Source: Oceanospirillaceae bacterium (lineage in GTDB: Bacteria > Pseudomonadota > Gammaproteobacteria > Pseudomonadales > Litoribrevibacteraceae). Taken from it: a DNA stretch of 64,000 nucleotides. Below the pieces are notes generated by a model. It had not been told where the DNA came from. It saw nothing but the letters and a program-made list of their open reading frames with translations, and did no database searches. This document shows positions 39,139-50,706 of this stretch, piece by piece. Location of the stretch: NCBI GenBank assembly GCA_015665455.1, contig JADFAD010000005.1, positions 248,001 to 312,000 of the forward strand, written 5' to 3'. The first letter of the stretch is position 1, and the number at the start of each line of letters is the position of its first letter. The position numbers and the translations under genes are program-made.

Positions 39139-39172
39139 AGCAAAGCCGTTTGCAGTTACCCGCAAACGGCTT
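39139..39172 (-). terminator. Strong hairpin between mreB and mreC
   Basis: Perfect 13-base stem CAAAGCCGTTTGC / GCAAACGGCTTTG with an 8-base loop, 55 bases past the mreB stop. No clear U-run follows, so it could be an attenuator or RNA-processing site that makes MreB exceed MreC and MreD. The core AAAGCCGTTTG also forms the gatB terminator at 44049. Confidence 0.55.
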
Positions 39173-39226
39173 TGAATAAATCTCTTACTTGCTTAACCAA
39201 TGTATTTCACCACATGGTTCACAAAA

Positions 39227-40671
<1,445 letters not shown>

Positions 40672-40959
40672 ATGAGCATTGACCACGACCAAGTGGCAAA
40701 AATTGCGGAGTTGGCTCGCTTAAAGTTAGAACCATCTCAAATGGATCAATATGCAGAAAATCTATCAAGCATTCTTGATTTGGCAGACCAGTTACAAGCC
40801 GCTGATACTGACGGCATAGAACCTCTTGCAAATCCTCTCGATGCAGAGCAACGCCTAAGAGCGGATAAAGTAACCGAGACCAACCAACGTGAACACCTTC
40901 AGAAAAATGCACCAAGCACTGAAGCAGGGTTGTTTTTGGTTCCTAAAGTGATTGAGTAA
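40672..40959 (+). CDS. gatC: Asp-tRNA(Asn)/Glu-tRNA(Gln) amidotransferase subunit C
   Basis: 95 residues, starting with the family pattern DHDQVAKIAELARLKLEP. It wraps around and stabilises the GatA-GatB interface. Together the three subunits convert Glu-tRNA(Gln) and/or Asp-tRNA(Asn) to the amidated forms; which is needed depends on glnS and asnS, which are not in the window. It is 129 bases before gatA. Confidence 0.96.
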   Translation: MSIDHDQVAKIAELARLKLEPSQMDQYAENLSSILDLADQLQAADTDGIEPLANPLDAEQRLRADKVTETNQREHLQKNAPSTEAGLFLVPKVIE

Positions 40960-41088
40960 TCCATCAAACTCAATGCGCTGAGATCAAACAATTTAGGTTG
41001 CCCCTTGAGCCAAAGTTATTTAACCATCAAATAATTCAATGCTCGCAACCCAAAAAGAATTAGACAAATACAAATATTGGACAACCCC

Positions 41089-42543
41089 ATGCACAACAAG
41101 ACATTAGCCGAGCTGGCGGATGGTCTGAAATCAGGCGAATTTTCCAGCGTCGAATTAACGACTCATTATCTTGACCGAATTAAGTCATTGGATAGCCAAA
41201 CCAATGCATTTATTTCTGTGACAGAAGAGCAAGCACTTAGCCAAGCAGCAGAAGCAGACAAAACCCGAGCAGCCGGAGATGCAACAGCATTAACGGGCAT
41301 CCCTATTGCGCATAAAGATATATTTTGTACCGAAGGCGTAAAAACAAGTTGTGGTTCCAAGATGTTGGACAACTTCATTGCACCTTACGAGTCCACGGTA
41401 ACTGAAAAGTGTAATAACTCAGGATTAATCATGTTAGGTAAAACTAACATGGATGAATTCGCTATGGGTTCAACCAACGAATCCAGCTTTTACGGCCCAA
41501 CTAAAAACCCATGGGACAACACCAAGATTCCAGGGGGGTCATCAGGCGGTTCTGCTGCGGCTGTTGCAGCGCGCTTAGCGCCTATTGCAACAGGTACGGA
41601 CACCGGCGGTTCCATTCGTCAACCTGCGTCCATGTGTGGTATCACAGGCTTAAAACCAACGTACGGCCGTGTCAGTCGCTGGGGCATGATTGCCTTTGCA
41701 TCCAGCTTGGATCAAGCTGGACCAATGGCTCAAACGGCTGAAGACGCAGCCATGCTAATGAACAGCATTGCAGGTTTGGATCATAAAGACTCGACATCAA
41801 TAGATACACCCGTTGATGATTATACAGCCAACCTAAACAATGGTCTTGAAGGCTTGCGTGTTGGTTTGCCAAAAGAGTATTTCGCAGAAGGCCTTGATGA
41901 TTCTGTAAAGACTGTCATCGAATCAGCCATTAAAGAAATGGAGAAACAAGGCGCAATCCTGAAAGAAATCAGCCTAGCGACGACCTCTCTTTCTATCCCG
42001 GCTTATTACGTCATTGCACCCGCAGAAGCGTCCGCAAACTTATCTCGCTTTGACGGCGTGCGTTTCGGCCACCGTTGCGAAGATCCAAAAGATTTGACCG
42101 ATATGTACACACGTACCCGTGGCGAAGGGTTCGGGGACGAAGTTAAACGACGCATTATGGTCGGTGCTTACGCACTTTCTGCAGGCTACTACGACGCTTA
42201 CTACAAGAAGGCACAACAAGTACGTCGTTTAATTAAAAACGATTTCATTAAAGCCTTCGATGAAGTTGATGTTATTGCTGGCCCTACAGCGCCAACCACT
42301 GCATTTGGCCTTGGTTCAATCAAAAATGACCCAGTAGCCATGTACCTGGAAGATATCTTCACGCTTTCAGTGAACCTGGCGGGTCTACCAGCGATTACTG
42401 TTCCTGCTGGCTTTGCCAACGGCATGCCTACGGGTCTGCAGCTGATTGGTAACTACTTCCAAGAATCAAAGCTTCTAAACATCGGTCATAAGTACCAACA
42501 AGTCACTGATTGGCACAAGAAAACACCAGAGCAGTTTGCTTAA
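41089..42543 (+). CDS. gatA: Amidotransferase subunit A
   Basis: 484 residues from ATG 41089 (a TTG four codons upstream is possible). Amidase-signature Ser-cisSer-Lys triad: Lys76 (IAHKDIF), Ser151 region ([11 protein letters not shown]) and nucleophile Ser175 (DTGGSIRQP). It releases ammonia from glutamine for the GatB kinase/transamidase. Confidence 0.97.
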   Translation: MHNKTLAELADGLKSGEFSSVELTTHYLDRIKSLDSQTNAFISVTEEQALSQAAEADKTRAAGDATALTGIPIAHKDIFCTEGVKTSCGSKMLDNFIAPYESTVTEKCNNSGLIMLGKTNMDEFAMGSTNESSFYGPTKNPWDNTKIPGGSSGGSAAAVAARLAPIATGTDTGGSIRQPASMCGITGLKPTYGRVSRWGMIAFASSLDQAGPMAQTAEDAAMLMNSIAGLDHKDSTSIDTPVDDYTANLNNGLEGLRVGLPKEYFAEGLDDSVKTVIESAIKEMEKQGAILKEISLATTSLSIPAYYVIAPAEASANLSRFDGVRFGHRCEDPKDLTDMYTRTRGEGFGDEVKRRIMVGAYALSAGYYDAYYKKAQQVRRLIKNDFIKAFDEVDVIAGPTAPTTAFGLGSIKNDPVAMYLEDIFTLSVNLAGLPAITVPAGFANGMPTGLQLIGNYFQESKLLNIGHKYQQVTDWHKKTPEQFA

Positions 42544-42578
42544 TTCATCAGCAACGCTCTAAGTAAGAGGATTACATT

Positions 42579-44030
42579 ATGCAATGGGAAACGGTTATTG
42601 GACTGGAAATCCATGTTCAGCTTGCCACCGAGTCCAAGATTTTCTCTGGTGCCAGCACTAAGTTTGGTGCAGAACCAAACACTCAGGCTTGTGCACTCGA
42701 TTTAGGTCTACCAGGTGTGTTACCTGTCGTAAACGAAAAGGCCATCGAATTAGGCGTTCGTTTTGGATTAGCAATCGATGCTGAAATTGGTATGAAATCA
42801 GCTTTCGATCGTAAAAACTATTTCTACCCTGATTTACCTAAAGGGTATCAAACAACCCAGATGGACTACCCAATTGTTGGCGTAGGTCATATGGACATTG
42901 AACTTGAAGATGGTTCAACCAAACGCATTGGTGTGACTCGTGCGCATTTGGAAGAAGATGCAGGTAAATCACTGCACGAAGACTTTGATGGCCAATCCGG
43001 GATCGACTTAAACCGAGCAGGCACACCGTTGCTTGAAATCGTGTCTGAGCCTGACATCCGCTCAGCCAAAGAAGCTGTAGCTTACGTTAAAAAGATTCAC
43101 TCATTAATTCAGTATCTTGATGTCTCTGACGGCAACATGGCTGAAGGTTCTATGCGTGTGGATTGTAACGTTTCAATTCGTCCGAAAGGCCAAGAAGAAT
43201 TTGGTACTCGAACTGAAATCAAAAACGTAAACTCCTTCAAGTTCATCGAAAAAGCCATTAACACAGAAATTGAGCGTCAAATTGATCTAATCGAAGACGG
43301 CGGCACTGTGGTGCAAGAAACGCGTCTTTACGATTCAGCGAAAGACGAAACTCGCTCAATGCGTAGCAAAGAAGTCGCCAATGATTACCGTTACTTCCCA
43401 TGCCCAGATCTGCTGCCTATCATCATTGAACAGTCGTTCGTAGATGAGATTAAAGCAAGTCTTCCCGAACTGCCAGATCAAAAACGAGATCGTTTCCAGC
43501 AGGAAATGGGTCTGAGTCACTATGACGCATCCGTTTTATCGGCAAGTCGAGATTTGGCTAACTATTTTGAAGTGGTTGCCACCGAAGCGAAAGATGCAAA
43601 GCTAGCGGCAAACTGGGTGATGGGCGAATTATCTAAGTTCTTAAATCAAAGCGACCTAGAAATCTCTGCCAGCCCAGTCTCAGCAGAGCAACTCGCAGGC
43701 ATGCTGATTCGCCTAAAAGACGACACCATCTCCAGTAAAGGCGCTAAGACAGTCTTAGAAGCCATGTGGGAAGGTGAAGGCTCTGCAGATGAAGTGATTG
43801 AAAAGAAAGGCTTGAAACAAGTTACAGATTCCGGTGCGATTGAATCCATCGTGGATGAAGTAATCAGTAACTGCCCTGCGCAAGTAGAGCAATACACAAG
43901 TTCAGAGCCCGACAAACGCGGAAAAATGGTTGGTTTCTTTGTAGGCCAAGTCATGAAGGCGTCAAAGGGAACGGCAAACCCTGGACAAGTAAACCAAGTA
44001 TTGAAGAAAAAACTGGACGCGCTCTGCTAA
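42579..44030 (+). CDS. gatB: Amidotransferase subunit B
   Basis: 483 residues. The family start [21 protein letters not shown], the Mg/Zn-site and kinase region ([22 protein letters not shown]), and a C-terminal YqeY-like helical tail for tRNA binding ([20 protein letters not shown]). It phosphorylates and amidates the misacylated tRNA. It ends at the terminator at 44049. Confidence 0.97.
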   Translation: MQWETVIGLEIHVQLATESKIFSGASTKFGAEPNTQACALDLGLPGVLPVVNEKAIELGVRFGLAIDAEIGMKSAFDRKNYFYPDLPKGYQTTQMDYPIVGVGHMDIELEDGSTKRIGVTRAHLEEDAGKSLHEDFDGQSGIDLNRAGTPLLEIVSEPDIRSAKEAVAYVKKIHSLIQYLDVSDGNMAEGSMRVDCNVSIRPKGQEEFGTRTEIKNVNSFKFIEKAINTEIERQIDLIEDGGTVVQETRLYDSAKDETRSMRSKEVANDYRYFPCPDLLPIIIEQSFVDEIKASLPELPDQKRDRFQQEMGLSHYDASVLSASRDLANYFEVVATEAKDAKLAANWVMGELSKFLNQSDLEISASPVSAEQLAGMLIRLKDDTISSKGAKTVLEAMWEGEGSADEVIEKKGLKQVTDSGAIESIVDEVISNCPAQVEQYTSSEPDKRGKMVGFFVGQVMKASKGTANPGQVNQVLKKKLDALC

Positions 44031-44048
44031 AAGTAGCCACCGTCTTTT

Positions 44049-44080
44049 AAAGCCGTTTGAATGTTCAAACGGCTTTTTTA
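44049..44080 (+). terminator. Terminator after gatB
   Basis: 13-base stem AAAGCCGTTTGAA / TTCAAACGGCTTT with a very short loop and a following T-run. It ends the gatCAB transcript. Its core is the same 11-base word as in the mreB-mreC hairpin. Confidence 0.92.
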
Positions 44081-44288
44081 TTTCCACCACATATCAAACC
44101 GTTCACACCACCCAATCAGATCTATTCGCCTAACAACCTCACCATAAAACTCAAACTAATTTCCTACAAAATAAAATACACTGAATTTGTTCAAGAAACT
44201 GCAACACTCTGTTGGCATCCTAGTTGCAAAGATCTTAAAGCACTAAGGAATTAAAAAATTATAACTAGGATACTAGGGAGAAATCAGG

Positions 44289-44480
44289 ATGGGTGCAGCC
44301 GAAGATATTTTCATGGATGTGAATCAAGGGAAAATAGAAGAACCCGCGAAAGAAAAGGGTCGTAGAGGACGCAAGAACACTACTGTTAAGCGCCTTGCTG
44401 CGAGACGTAACATTGAATCGTACCAAGAAGAACGTGCATTAAATAAAAATATGGAAGAATTTTGGTTTGACGACCTTTAA
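44289..44480 (+). CDS. Small PA3496-family-like protein (putative envelope integrity)
   Basis: 63 residues, highly charged, preceded by GGGAG at a good distance. A basic middle (KGRRGRKNTTVKRLAARRNIESYQEER) precedes an acidic aromatic end (EEFWFDDL). The pattern of R-rich helix followed by a terminal FxxDL resembles the small PA3496 family of gammaproteobacteria, annotated as putative envelope-integrity proteins. That match is from memory of the pattern and is moderate. No signal peptide or membrane segment. It has its own upstream AT-rich region with TATAAC at 44260-44265 and a strong 3' hairpin. Confidence 0.7.
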   Translation: MGAAEDIFMDVNQGKIEEPAKEKGRRGRKNTTVKRLAARRNIESYQEERALNKNMEEFWFDDL

Positions 44481-44500
44481 TAGAAATAATATCGAATAAA

Positions 44501-44529
44501 CCATAGGTAACACCTCCTGTTACCTATGG
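44501..44529 (+). repeat. 12-base hairpin with a CCTCC loop downstream of the small gene
   Basis: CCATAGGTAACA / TGTTACCTATGG, a perfect 12-base stem, closing a 5-base loop CCTCC. No U-run on the plus strand. Read as RNA the loop is the anti-Shine-Dalgarno word CCUCC. It is the only 3' structure seen after the small gene. Confidence 0.6.
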
Positions 44530-44619
44530 GTACATCCTTCCAATACTCTGCTATTCGCCTCTCGCCTTAACTGCCTAAAAAACAATCAAGTAGCGTCTAA
44601 CTTAAAGAAAGTTCTTTAC

Positions 44620-45264
44620 CTACACGCCTGCGCCAGAATCACTGTATCCCCATCTAGGCACCATAACCTGCTCAATGCCTAATTGATCAAGAATCCGAGC
44701 AACCACAAAATCAATAATGTCCTCAATGCTTTTTGGTTCATGATAGAAACCTGGCGAAGCCGGCATAATAATCGCCCCCATCCGACTCAATTTCAGCATG
44801 TTTTCCAAATGTATATCTGATAATGGCATTTCTCGAACGAGCATAATCAGCTTTTTTCGTTCTTTAAGTACAACATCCGCAGCACGTTCAATTAAGTTAT
44901 TACTCGCACCGCAAGCCACAGCGGATAAAGTGCCAGTACTGCAAGGGCAGATAACCATTTGGCCAGGGCCACTTGAGCCCGAAGCCACCGGCGCTAACCA
45001 ATCTTCACGACCAAACACCTCAATAGCGCCTTCATTAAGGTTATAACGCTTGATTAAGTCTGCTTTTAACGTATCAGGGTTTGCAGGCCACTTCTCTTTA
45101 GTTTCAGTGGCTATAACCATTTGAGCGGCTTTTGAAACCATGAGAAATACAGGCACTTGAGCAGCAAACAAACACTCCATCAAACGCATACCATATTGCA
45201 CACCCGAAGCACCGGTCAGTGCAACAGTGACAGGCTGAGTTTGAGAATACGAGCCTTGAACCAT
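44620..45264 (-). CDS. ubiX: Flavin prenyltransferase UbiX
   Basis: 214 residues. The flavoprotein start VTVALTGASGVQYGMRLMECL, the middle CPCSTGTLSAVACGASNNLIERAADV and REMPLSDIHLENMLKLSRMGAIIMPASPGFYH are the family signature. It makes prenylated FMN for the UbiD decarboxylase in ubiquinone synthesis. Its ATG overlaps the mpl stop (TAATG), so the two are co-translated. Confidence 0.96.
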   Translation of the reverse strand: MVQGSYSQTQPVTVALTGASGVQYGMRLMECLFAAQVPVFLMVSKAAQMVIATETKEKWPANPDTLKADLIKRYNLNEGAIEVFGREDWLAPVASGSSGPGQMVICPCSTGTLSAVACGASNNLIERAADVVLKERKKLIMLVREMPLSDIHLENMLKLSRMGAIIMPASPGFYHEPKSIEDIIDFVVARILDQLGIEQVMVPRWGYSDSGAGV

Positions 45265-46652
45265 TAACCATTTCCCTCTTGATCAAGCGACAGCTGATCT
45301 AATAATCGTTGATGAACACCACCAAAGCTTCCGTTACTCATACATACAATGTGAGTACCCGGCTTTGCCGCAGCGCATACTTGCTTAACCAAATCATCCA
45401 AGTCAACAACAACGGCATTATGAGGTCGAGACCCCAGCCAATTGTGCAAATCAAACTCTAATGTATTTGATTGATACCAATAACTTCGATCTGCGGATCG
45501 GACACTTTTCTCAAGCAACTCATTGTGAACGCCCATTTTCATCGTATTTGAACGGGGTTCTAAGACAGCAATCACGGGTTGCTCCCCTACTCGGCTTCGA
45601 ACACCCTCCAACGTTAAGCGAATCGCGGTTGGATGATGAGCAAAATCGTCATAAACAGTCACCCCTTTTACCTGACCTTTTACTTCAAGTCGTCGCTTAA
45701 CACTTGCAAATCCTCCTAGCGCATCCGCAGTCACCTCCGGCAAGATTCCAATATTGCGCGCCGCAGCAAACACGCCTAACGCGTTCGAAACGTTATGCAT
45801 GCCCAGCAAAGGCCAATCAACCCGCCCTACAGTCTTACCTTGAAATAGCACATCAAATGCAGACCCATCAGGATTAATTAAAGACGCTTGCCAATCTGCG
45901 TGCTTATTAAACACAGAGTTGTCTGCCGAAACGGTATTTGTCTCACTCCAACAGCCCTTAGAAAGCACATCAATTGAGTTCTCATCCCCTTGCGGGGAAA
46001 TAACCATACCGTTCGATGGAACCGTTCTTACTGCATGATGAAATTGAGTTTTGATTGCATCTAGGTCTTTGAAGATATCAGCATGATCGAATTCAATATT
46101 ATTAATTAACAACGTATTCGAATGGTAATGCACAAACTTTGAGCGTTTATCAAAAAAAGCGCTGTCGTATTCATCCGCCTCAATGACAAAGAAATCACTT
46201 TCTCCCACTCGCGCCGATACGCCAAAGTTTTCAGGAACGCCACCAATTAAAAATCCCGGTTTAAAACCCACAAACTCCAAAACCCAAGCCAACATACTGG
46301 ACGTAGTTGTTTTGCCATGCGTTCCAGCAACGGATAAAACCCATTTATCTCTTAAAAGGTTTTCACCCAACCATTGTGGGCCAGAAGCATAAGGAATGCC
46401 TTCATTCAAAATACGTTCAACGCATGGGTTACCACGGCTCATGGCATTACCAATCACCACTAGGTCCGGTTTTGAATCTAATTGTTTGGGATCAAACCCC
46501 TCAATTAATTCAATACCTGCAGCAATTAATTGATCGCTCATTGGGGGGTAGACATTCGCATCCGACCCAGTCACTTTATGCCCCAATTGCTTGGCAATTT
46601 GAGCCAATCCGCCCATAAAGGTGCCACATACACCGAGGATATGAATATGCAT
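45264..46652 (-). CDS. mpl: Murein tripeptide ligase Mpl
   Basis: 462 residues from ATG 46652 (MHIHILGVCGTFMGGLA, the family start). Mur-ligase P-loop VAGTHGKTTTSSM, then the central domain (FVHYHSNTLLINNIEFDHADIF) and the C-terminal domain (YDDFAHHPTAIRLTL). It joins UDP-MurNAc to recycled L-Ala-gamma-D-Glu-meso-Dap. Divergent from fbp across 127 bases. Confidence 0.96.
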   Translation of the reverse strand: MHIHILGVCGTFMGGLAQIAKQLGHKVTGSDANVYPPMSDQLIAAGIELIEGFDPKQLDSKPDLVVIGNAMSRGNPCVERILNEGIPYASGPQWLGENLLRDKWVLSVAGTHGKTTTSSMLAWVLEFVGFKPGFLIGGVPENFGVSARVGESDFFVIEADEYDSAFFDKRSKFVHYHSNTLLINNIEFDHADIFKDLDAIKTQFHHAVRTVPSNGMVISPQGDENSIDVLSKGCWSETNTVSADNSVFNKHADWQASLINPDGSAFDVLFQGKTVGRVDWPLLGMHNVSNALGVFAAARNIGILPEVTADALGGFASVKRRLEVKGQVKGVTVYDDFAHHPTAIRLTLEGVRSRVGEQPVIAVLEPRSNTMKMGVHNELLEKSVRSADRSYWYQSNTLEFDLHNWLGSRPHNAVVVDLDDLVKQVCAAAKPGTHIVCMSNGSFGGVHQRLLDQLSLDQEGNG

Positions 46653-46779
46653 TACGATGATCCCTAACGTCGCATTAATCGGCAAAGCATAGCATCTTGG
46701 CTTTTCTCGTCGCAAAGAAATCCTTTTTTCGATAGAATCAACGGCATTTTTTAATGGCCAAACGTTTGGAGCTTACAGA

Positions 46780-47742
46780 ATGACCACACTTAATGACTCT
46801 TTGAAGCAGCAAGAGTGCGACGCATCTCTGATTGATGTGATTCAGAGAATACTGTCTGCCAGCAAAGATATATCTTTCAGACTGCAACAAGGTGCATTAG
46901 CCGGTATTCTAGGCGCAACAGAAGATGAGAACGTTCAAGGAGAAACACAGAAGAAACTTGACGTAATCTCTAACGACCTTCTTAAAGATGCATTACAAGA
47001 ATCTCCATACGTTTGCGGTATCGCTTCCGAAGAAGAAGACTTCGCTGTACCAGCAAACCCTGAAGGCGACTTTTTGGTAACGTTCGATCCTCTGGATGGT
47101 TCGTCCAACATCGACATCAACGTAACCGTTGGTACTATCTTCTCAATTATGAAGACAACGGGAAATAAAGATCTAGCTCAAGATTTCCTTCAAGCAGGTA
47201 CAAATCAAGTTGCTGCTGGTTATGTTCTCTATGGGCCTTCCACCATTCTTGTTATCACCACAGGTAAAGGTGTAACAATGTGGACTCTGGATAACAGAAT
47301 TGGTGAATTTATTTTAACCAACGGCAACGTTCAAATCCCTGAACAAACAAAAGAATTTGCCATCAACATGTCCAACCAACGTTTTTGGGCTGAGCCTGTA
47401 CAGCAATACGTCACGGACCTACTTGCTGGTGAAGAAGGCCCTATTGGCAAACGATTCAACATGCGCTGGGTAGCTGCAATGGTGGCAGAGGTTCATCGTA
47501 TTCTGACTCGTGGAGGTATTTTCATGTACCCATGGGACAGTCGTGATCCAAAAAAACCTGGCAAATTGCGTTTAATGTATGAAGGAAACCCAATGGCGTT
47601 TCTGGTTGAACAAGCTGGCGGCCTATGCTGCACGGACACGGAACGCATGCTGGAAGTTGCACCAACAGAAATTCATCAGCGTGTGCCTGTGTTCCTTGGT
47701 TCTAAAGAAGAAGTCGAGCGCGCTATCAGCTATAGCAAATAG
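46780..47742 (+). CDS. fbp: Fructose-1,6-bisphosphatase, class I
   Basis: 320 residues. Metal-site motif [14 protein letters not shown], substrate-side motif GGIFMYPWD, and [19 protein letters not shown] near the C terminus. It removes the 1-phosphate in gluconeogenesis, fitting an organism that lives on lipids or organic acids. The short N-terminal regulatory segment is similar to that of other gammaproteobacterial FBPases. Confidence 0.96.
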   Translation: MTTLNDSLKQQECDASLIDVIQRILSASKDISFRLQQGALAGILGATEDENVQGETQKKLDVISNDLLKDALQESPYVCGIASEEEDFAVPANPEGDFLVTFDPLDGSSNIDINVTVGTIFSIMKTTGNKDLAQDFLQAGTNQVAAGYVLYGPSTILVITTGKGVTMWTLDNRIGEFILTNGNVQIPEQTKEFAINMSNQRFWAEPVQQYVTDLLAGEEGPIGKRFNMRWVAAMVAEVHRILTRGGIFMYPWDSRDPKKPGKLRLMYEGNPMAFLVEQAGGLCCTDTERMLEVAPTEIHQRVPVFLGSKEEVERAISYSK

Positions 47743-47772
47743 CAAGACGCATTGGAAACACACCTAATCTAT

Positions 47773-47828
47773 CGAACCAATCAAACCCTCAAAACGGAGC
47801 GGTTGGTTCGACGTCAGCAAGCGCTGAC
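47773..47828 (+). promoter_or_regulatory. Two hairpins in the leader of the DUF349 gene
   Basis: First: CGAACCAA (47773-47780) / TTGGTTCG (47803-47810), 22-base loop. Second: GTCAGC (47813-47818) / GCTGAC (47823-47828), loop AAGC. They lie between the fbp stop and the AGGAG of the next gene, without a U-run. They may be a cis-regulatory leader or fbp 3'-end structure. Confidence 0.4.
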
Positions 47829-47855
47829 CTAATTTATTGCGAGGAGATAATTATT

Positions 47856-50615
47856 ATGGCCGGTTTACTAAACAAATTATTTAAGCCTAAATGGCAGCAC
47901 AAATCCGAAAACATTCGCGACGCTGCCGTTAAACAACTGTCAGAAAACGAACCTGATCAATTGCAAGTTTTGCTTAAGATCATCACCACTGACAGCGTTG
48001 ATTCAGTAAGAAACACAGCATGTTTACAGCTTAATAATATTGGCATCATCACTGAACTGACTCAACACCAAGATAAAGTAACTCAAAGGATTGCTAAACT
48101 GCGCCTTGAAACGATCTTATCCGTTGAAAACCAATCACTTTGGCCTAGCAGTGAACAACAACTTGCCGACCTAGTTATTACTCTTCCGAATCTACCCACC
48201 ATTCCAGAACTACTGGCAAAAGTTAAATCTCAAACGATCTTAGCTCAGGTTGCCGAGCAAGCTCGCGTTACCAGTATTCGACAACAAGCAGCTCAAGCAA
48301 TTACTGACGAAAGCGTGCTTGAAGCTCTAGAAAAAGCAATCAAAGGTAAAGATAAAGGCTCTCAAAAAATCATTCGAGAGAAATTGGCGCTATTGCACAG
48401 TCAACGTCAATTAAAGCAAAAACAAGAAGAAGGGATAGCGCAAACAATTCTCGCCGCAGAACAACAAGCAAAGCTGCCATTCCAACCGCTTTGTGAGGCG
48501 AAGCTCGTCACGCTAAATGCTCGCTGGGACAAGATCAAAGAAAACGCGTCAGACACTCACGCATCAAGTTTTGCAAGCGCCATAAACATTTGTAAATCCG
48601 TTATTGCAGATCACTACCAAGCAGAAAGTGAAAAGAAAGCAAAAGCTGAAGCGCACAAAGACGCAAAAGAAGAACAAGAAGCAACAGTAGAACTGCTTGA
48701 GCAAGAACAAGACCTAATTGTCGAGCAAGGTGACTTCAATGGCCCTGCGCTGAACGCCTTACTTAAAACGCAAGACAATCGCTGGCAGGACAGCTGCGAA
48801 ACCAGCCGTCCACAAAAACCTCTAAGTAATCGTTTCGACCGTGTACGCAACTCACTTGGTCAATTCATTCAAGCCAAAGACAAGCTCGAAGAAAGCAAAG
48901 AAGCCATTGAACAGCTTTTAGCAAATGAATCACCTAATTTGTCTGAACTTAAGCAACTGATGTACGCCATCAAATGGCCATCAGAGTTGAATGAACCAGA
49001 ACTTCTGACTCAAGTGCTTAACATTCTAGGGGATGCGCAAAAAGAACAACGCCGAGTTCGCAGCAATTTAAAACAAGACTGTAAAACCTCTGAAGAGCTA
49101 CTTGATAAAGCAGAAAGCATGTTAGCGGAAGGCAAGCTAAAAGGTATCTTCCAGAACATACGCCAAACTCAAGAAATCATGAAGAACTGGCCTAACGAGC
49201 GAAAGATCAATAAGCGCCTTAGCCAACTTCAGTACAAATTCAAAGAAATGAAAGATTGGCAAGACTACGCAGTACTTCCTAAGCTTGAAGGCCTGTGCGA
49301 TAAAATGGAGTCACTTGTCACATCAGAACAAGGGCTGGATTACATCGCGAGTCAGCTTAAACAAGCACGAAACGATTGGAAAGAATTGGGGTACAGCGAT
49401 AACAACTACGGCCAGGCCCTGTGGCACCGCTTTAAAGACGCGTCAGAGAAGGTTAACGAACGCTGTAAACCTTACTTTGAGTCCATTGCCCAGCTTCGTG
49501 CAGATAACCTTCAGCGTCGAAAAGACATCATTACTCAACTGGAAGATTTTGTTGAGAAAGTCGTTTGGGATAAGGCCGACTGGAAAGTCATTGACCTTCT
49601 GCACCGCCAGTCGATCGAAGAATGGAAAAGTTGCACCCCCGTAAATCGATCTGAAGTCGAAAAAATACAAACCGCCTTTGATACACCGTTACACATTCTT
49701 AAAGACCGTTTGAAAGAAGAACGAGATAAGAACACTGAGGTTAAGCAATCTCTGCTCTCTGAAGCAAAAGAATTGTTGAACGAAGAAAACCTCAAAAAAG
49801 CGACCGACCAAGCCAAAGCACTACAGAAAAAGTGGCAGCAAGTTGGTGTGTGTCATCGTAGACAAGAACAGCACCTTTGGAAAGATTTCAGATCCGTCTG
49901 TGATCAACTGTTCGGTAAGCGCTCAGAGCAGTGGCAAGAGCAAAAAGACCAACGCGATTCCAATTTAACCAAAGCACAGGAAATCATCGGTCAAATTCAA
50001 CAGCTGGCTGAAGAAACATCTTCAAACAGTAAAGAGTTGTCGAACCAGCTCCGTGAACTTCAAACGAGCTATGGCAATGTGGGTAGCATCCCTAAAGAAC
50101 ATTACGAAAAGCTTGAAGAGCAATACCGAGCAGCGAGCGATCGAATTAAAGAGAAAATGTCTGAACTTAAGCGCGCTCAAAAAGCAGCTCAAGGTGAAGC
50201 GTTATTCAATAAGCTTAAGGTTTATCATGAAGCCAGCATCAACCAGTTATCTTCTGAAGATGCCTCTCAACAGTGGGAAGGTATTATCGTCGAAGATAAG
50301 AAGCTGGTTAAACTACTTGAAGGCGCATGGAAAAACTTGCACGCTGGTAAATCAGCTCTGACGCCGACAACGGAAGACAAACTTCGTGAGCTTTGTATCC
50401 GCAGTGAAATTGTTGCAGATAAACCGTCTCCTGAGTCCGACCAAAGTTTGCGTATGTCTCTGCAAGTTGAGCGTTTATCCAAAGGCATGAACAACAACCA
50501 AGACAATAAAGAGACATCAACCAGCTTATTGTCTGAATGGCTATCCCTTGAAGTCCCAGAACAAAACTTCAATGAATACCTAAACCGATTGTTAGTGGCT
50601 CTGGAATACAAGTAG
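47856..50615 (+). CDS. DUF349-repeat protein
   Basis: 919 residues, hydrophilic, Lys/Glu/Gln-rich and mostly helical. The first 200 residues look like HEAT-type repeats (KWQHKSENIRDAAVKQLSENEPDQLQVLLKIITTD). The rest is long coiled-coil-like segments with repeated DUF349 signatures (ARNDWKELGYS, LWHRFKDASEKVNERCKPYFE, KKWQQVGVCHRRQEQHLWKDFRSVCDQLF). Cytoplasmic; no signal or membrane segment. Family members are widespread in gammaproteobacteria and their function is not settled; possible links are to RNA or ribosomes. Ends at a terminator at 50657. Confidence 0.9.
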   Translation: MAGLLNKLFKPKWQHKSENIRDAAVKQLSENEPDQLQVLLKIITTDSVDSVRNTACLQLNNIGIITELTQHQDKVTQRIAKLRLETILSVENQSLWPSSEQQLADLVITLPNLPTIPELLAKVKSQTILAQVAEQARVTSIRQQAAQAITDESVLEALEKAIKGKDKGSQKIIREKLALLHSQRQLKQKQEEGIAQTILAAEQQAKLPFQPLCEAKLVTLNARWDKIKENASDTHASSFASAINICKSVIADHYQAESEKKAKAEAHKDAKEEQEATVELLEQEQDLIVEQGDFNGPALNALLKTQDNRWQDSCETSRPQKPLSNRFDRVRNSLGQFIQAKDKLEESKEAIEQLLANESPNLSELKQLMYAIKWPSELNEPELLTQVLNILGDAQKEQRRVRSNLKQDCKTSEELLDKAESMLAEGKLKGIFQNIRQTQEIMKNWPNERKINKRLSQLQYKFKEMKDWQDYAVLPKLEGLCDKMESLVTSEQGLDYIASQLKQARNDWKELGYSDNNYGQALWHRFKDASEKVNERCKPYFESIAQLRADNLQRRKDIITQLEDFVEKVVWDKADWKVIDLLHRQSIEEWKSCTPVNRSEVEKIQTAFDTPLHILKDRLKEERDKNTEVKQSLLSEAKELLNEENLKKATDQAKALQKKWQQVGVCHRRQEQHLWKDFRSVCDQLFGKRSEQWQEQKDQRDSNLTKAQEIIGQIQQLAEETSSNSKELSNQLRELQTSYGNVGSIPKEHYEKLEEQYRAASDRIKEKMSELKRAQKAAQGEALFNKLKVYHEASINQLSSEDASQQWEGIIVEDKKLVKLLEGAWKNLHAGKSALTPTTEDKLRELCIRSEIVADKPSPESDQSLRMSLQVERLSKGMNNNQDNKETSTSLLSEWLSLEVPEQNFNEYLNRLLVALEYK

Positions 50616-50656
50616 CAGCAAACACGCGATAAGACACACGTTATAGTCGCTGAAAT

Positions 50657-50706
50657 AAAACCTCTTAAACCCCCATATTAATTGGGTAAGTTTAAGGGGT
50701 TTTTAT
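50657..50706 (+). terminator. Terminator after the DUF349 gene
   Basis: Stem AAAACCTCTTAAAC / GTTTAAGGGGTTTT (one mismatch) with a T-run. The structure overlaps the 3' end of the convergent substrate-binding gene (stop at 50678). Confidence 0.85.

Noticed and set aside
44057-44254. 65-codon frame after gatB
   Set aside because: Begins inside the gatB terminator, has no ribosome site and has a random AT-rich composition.
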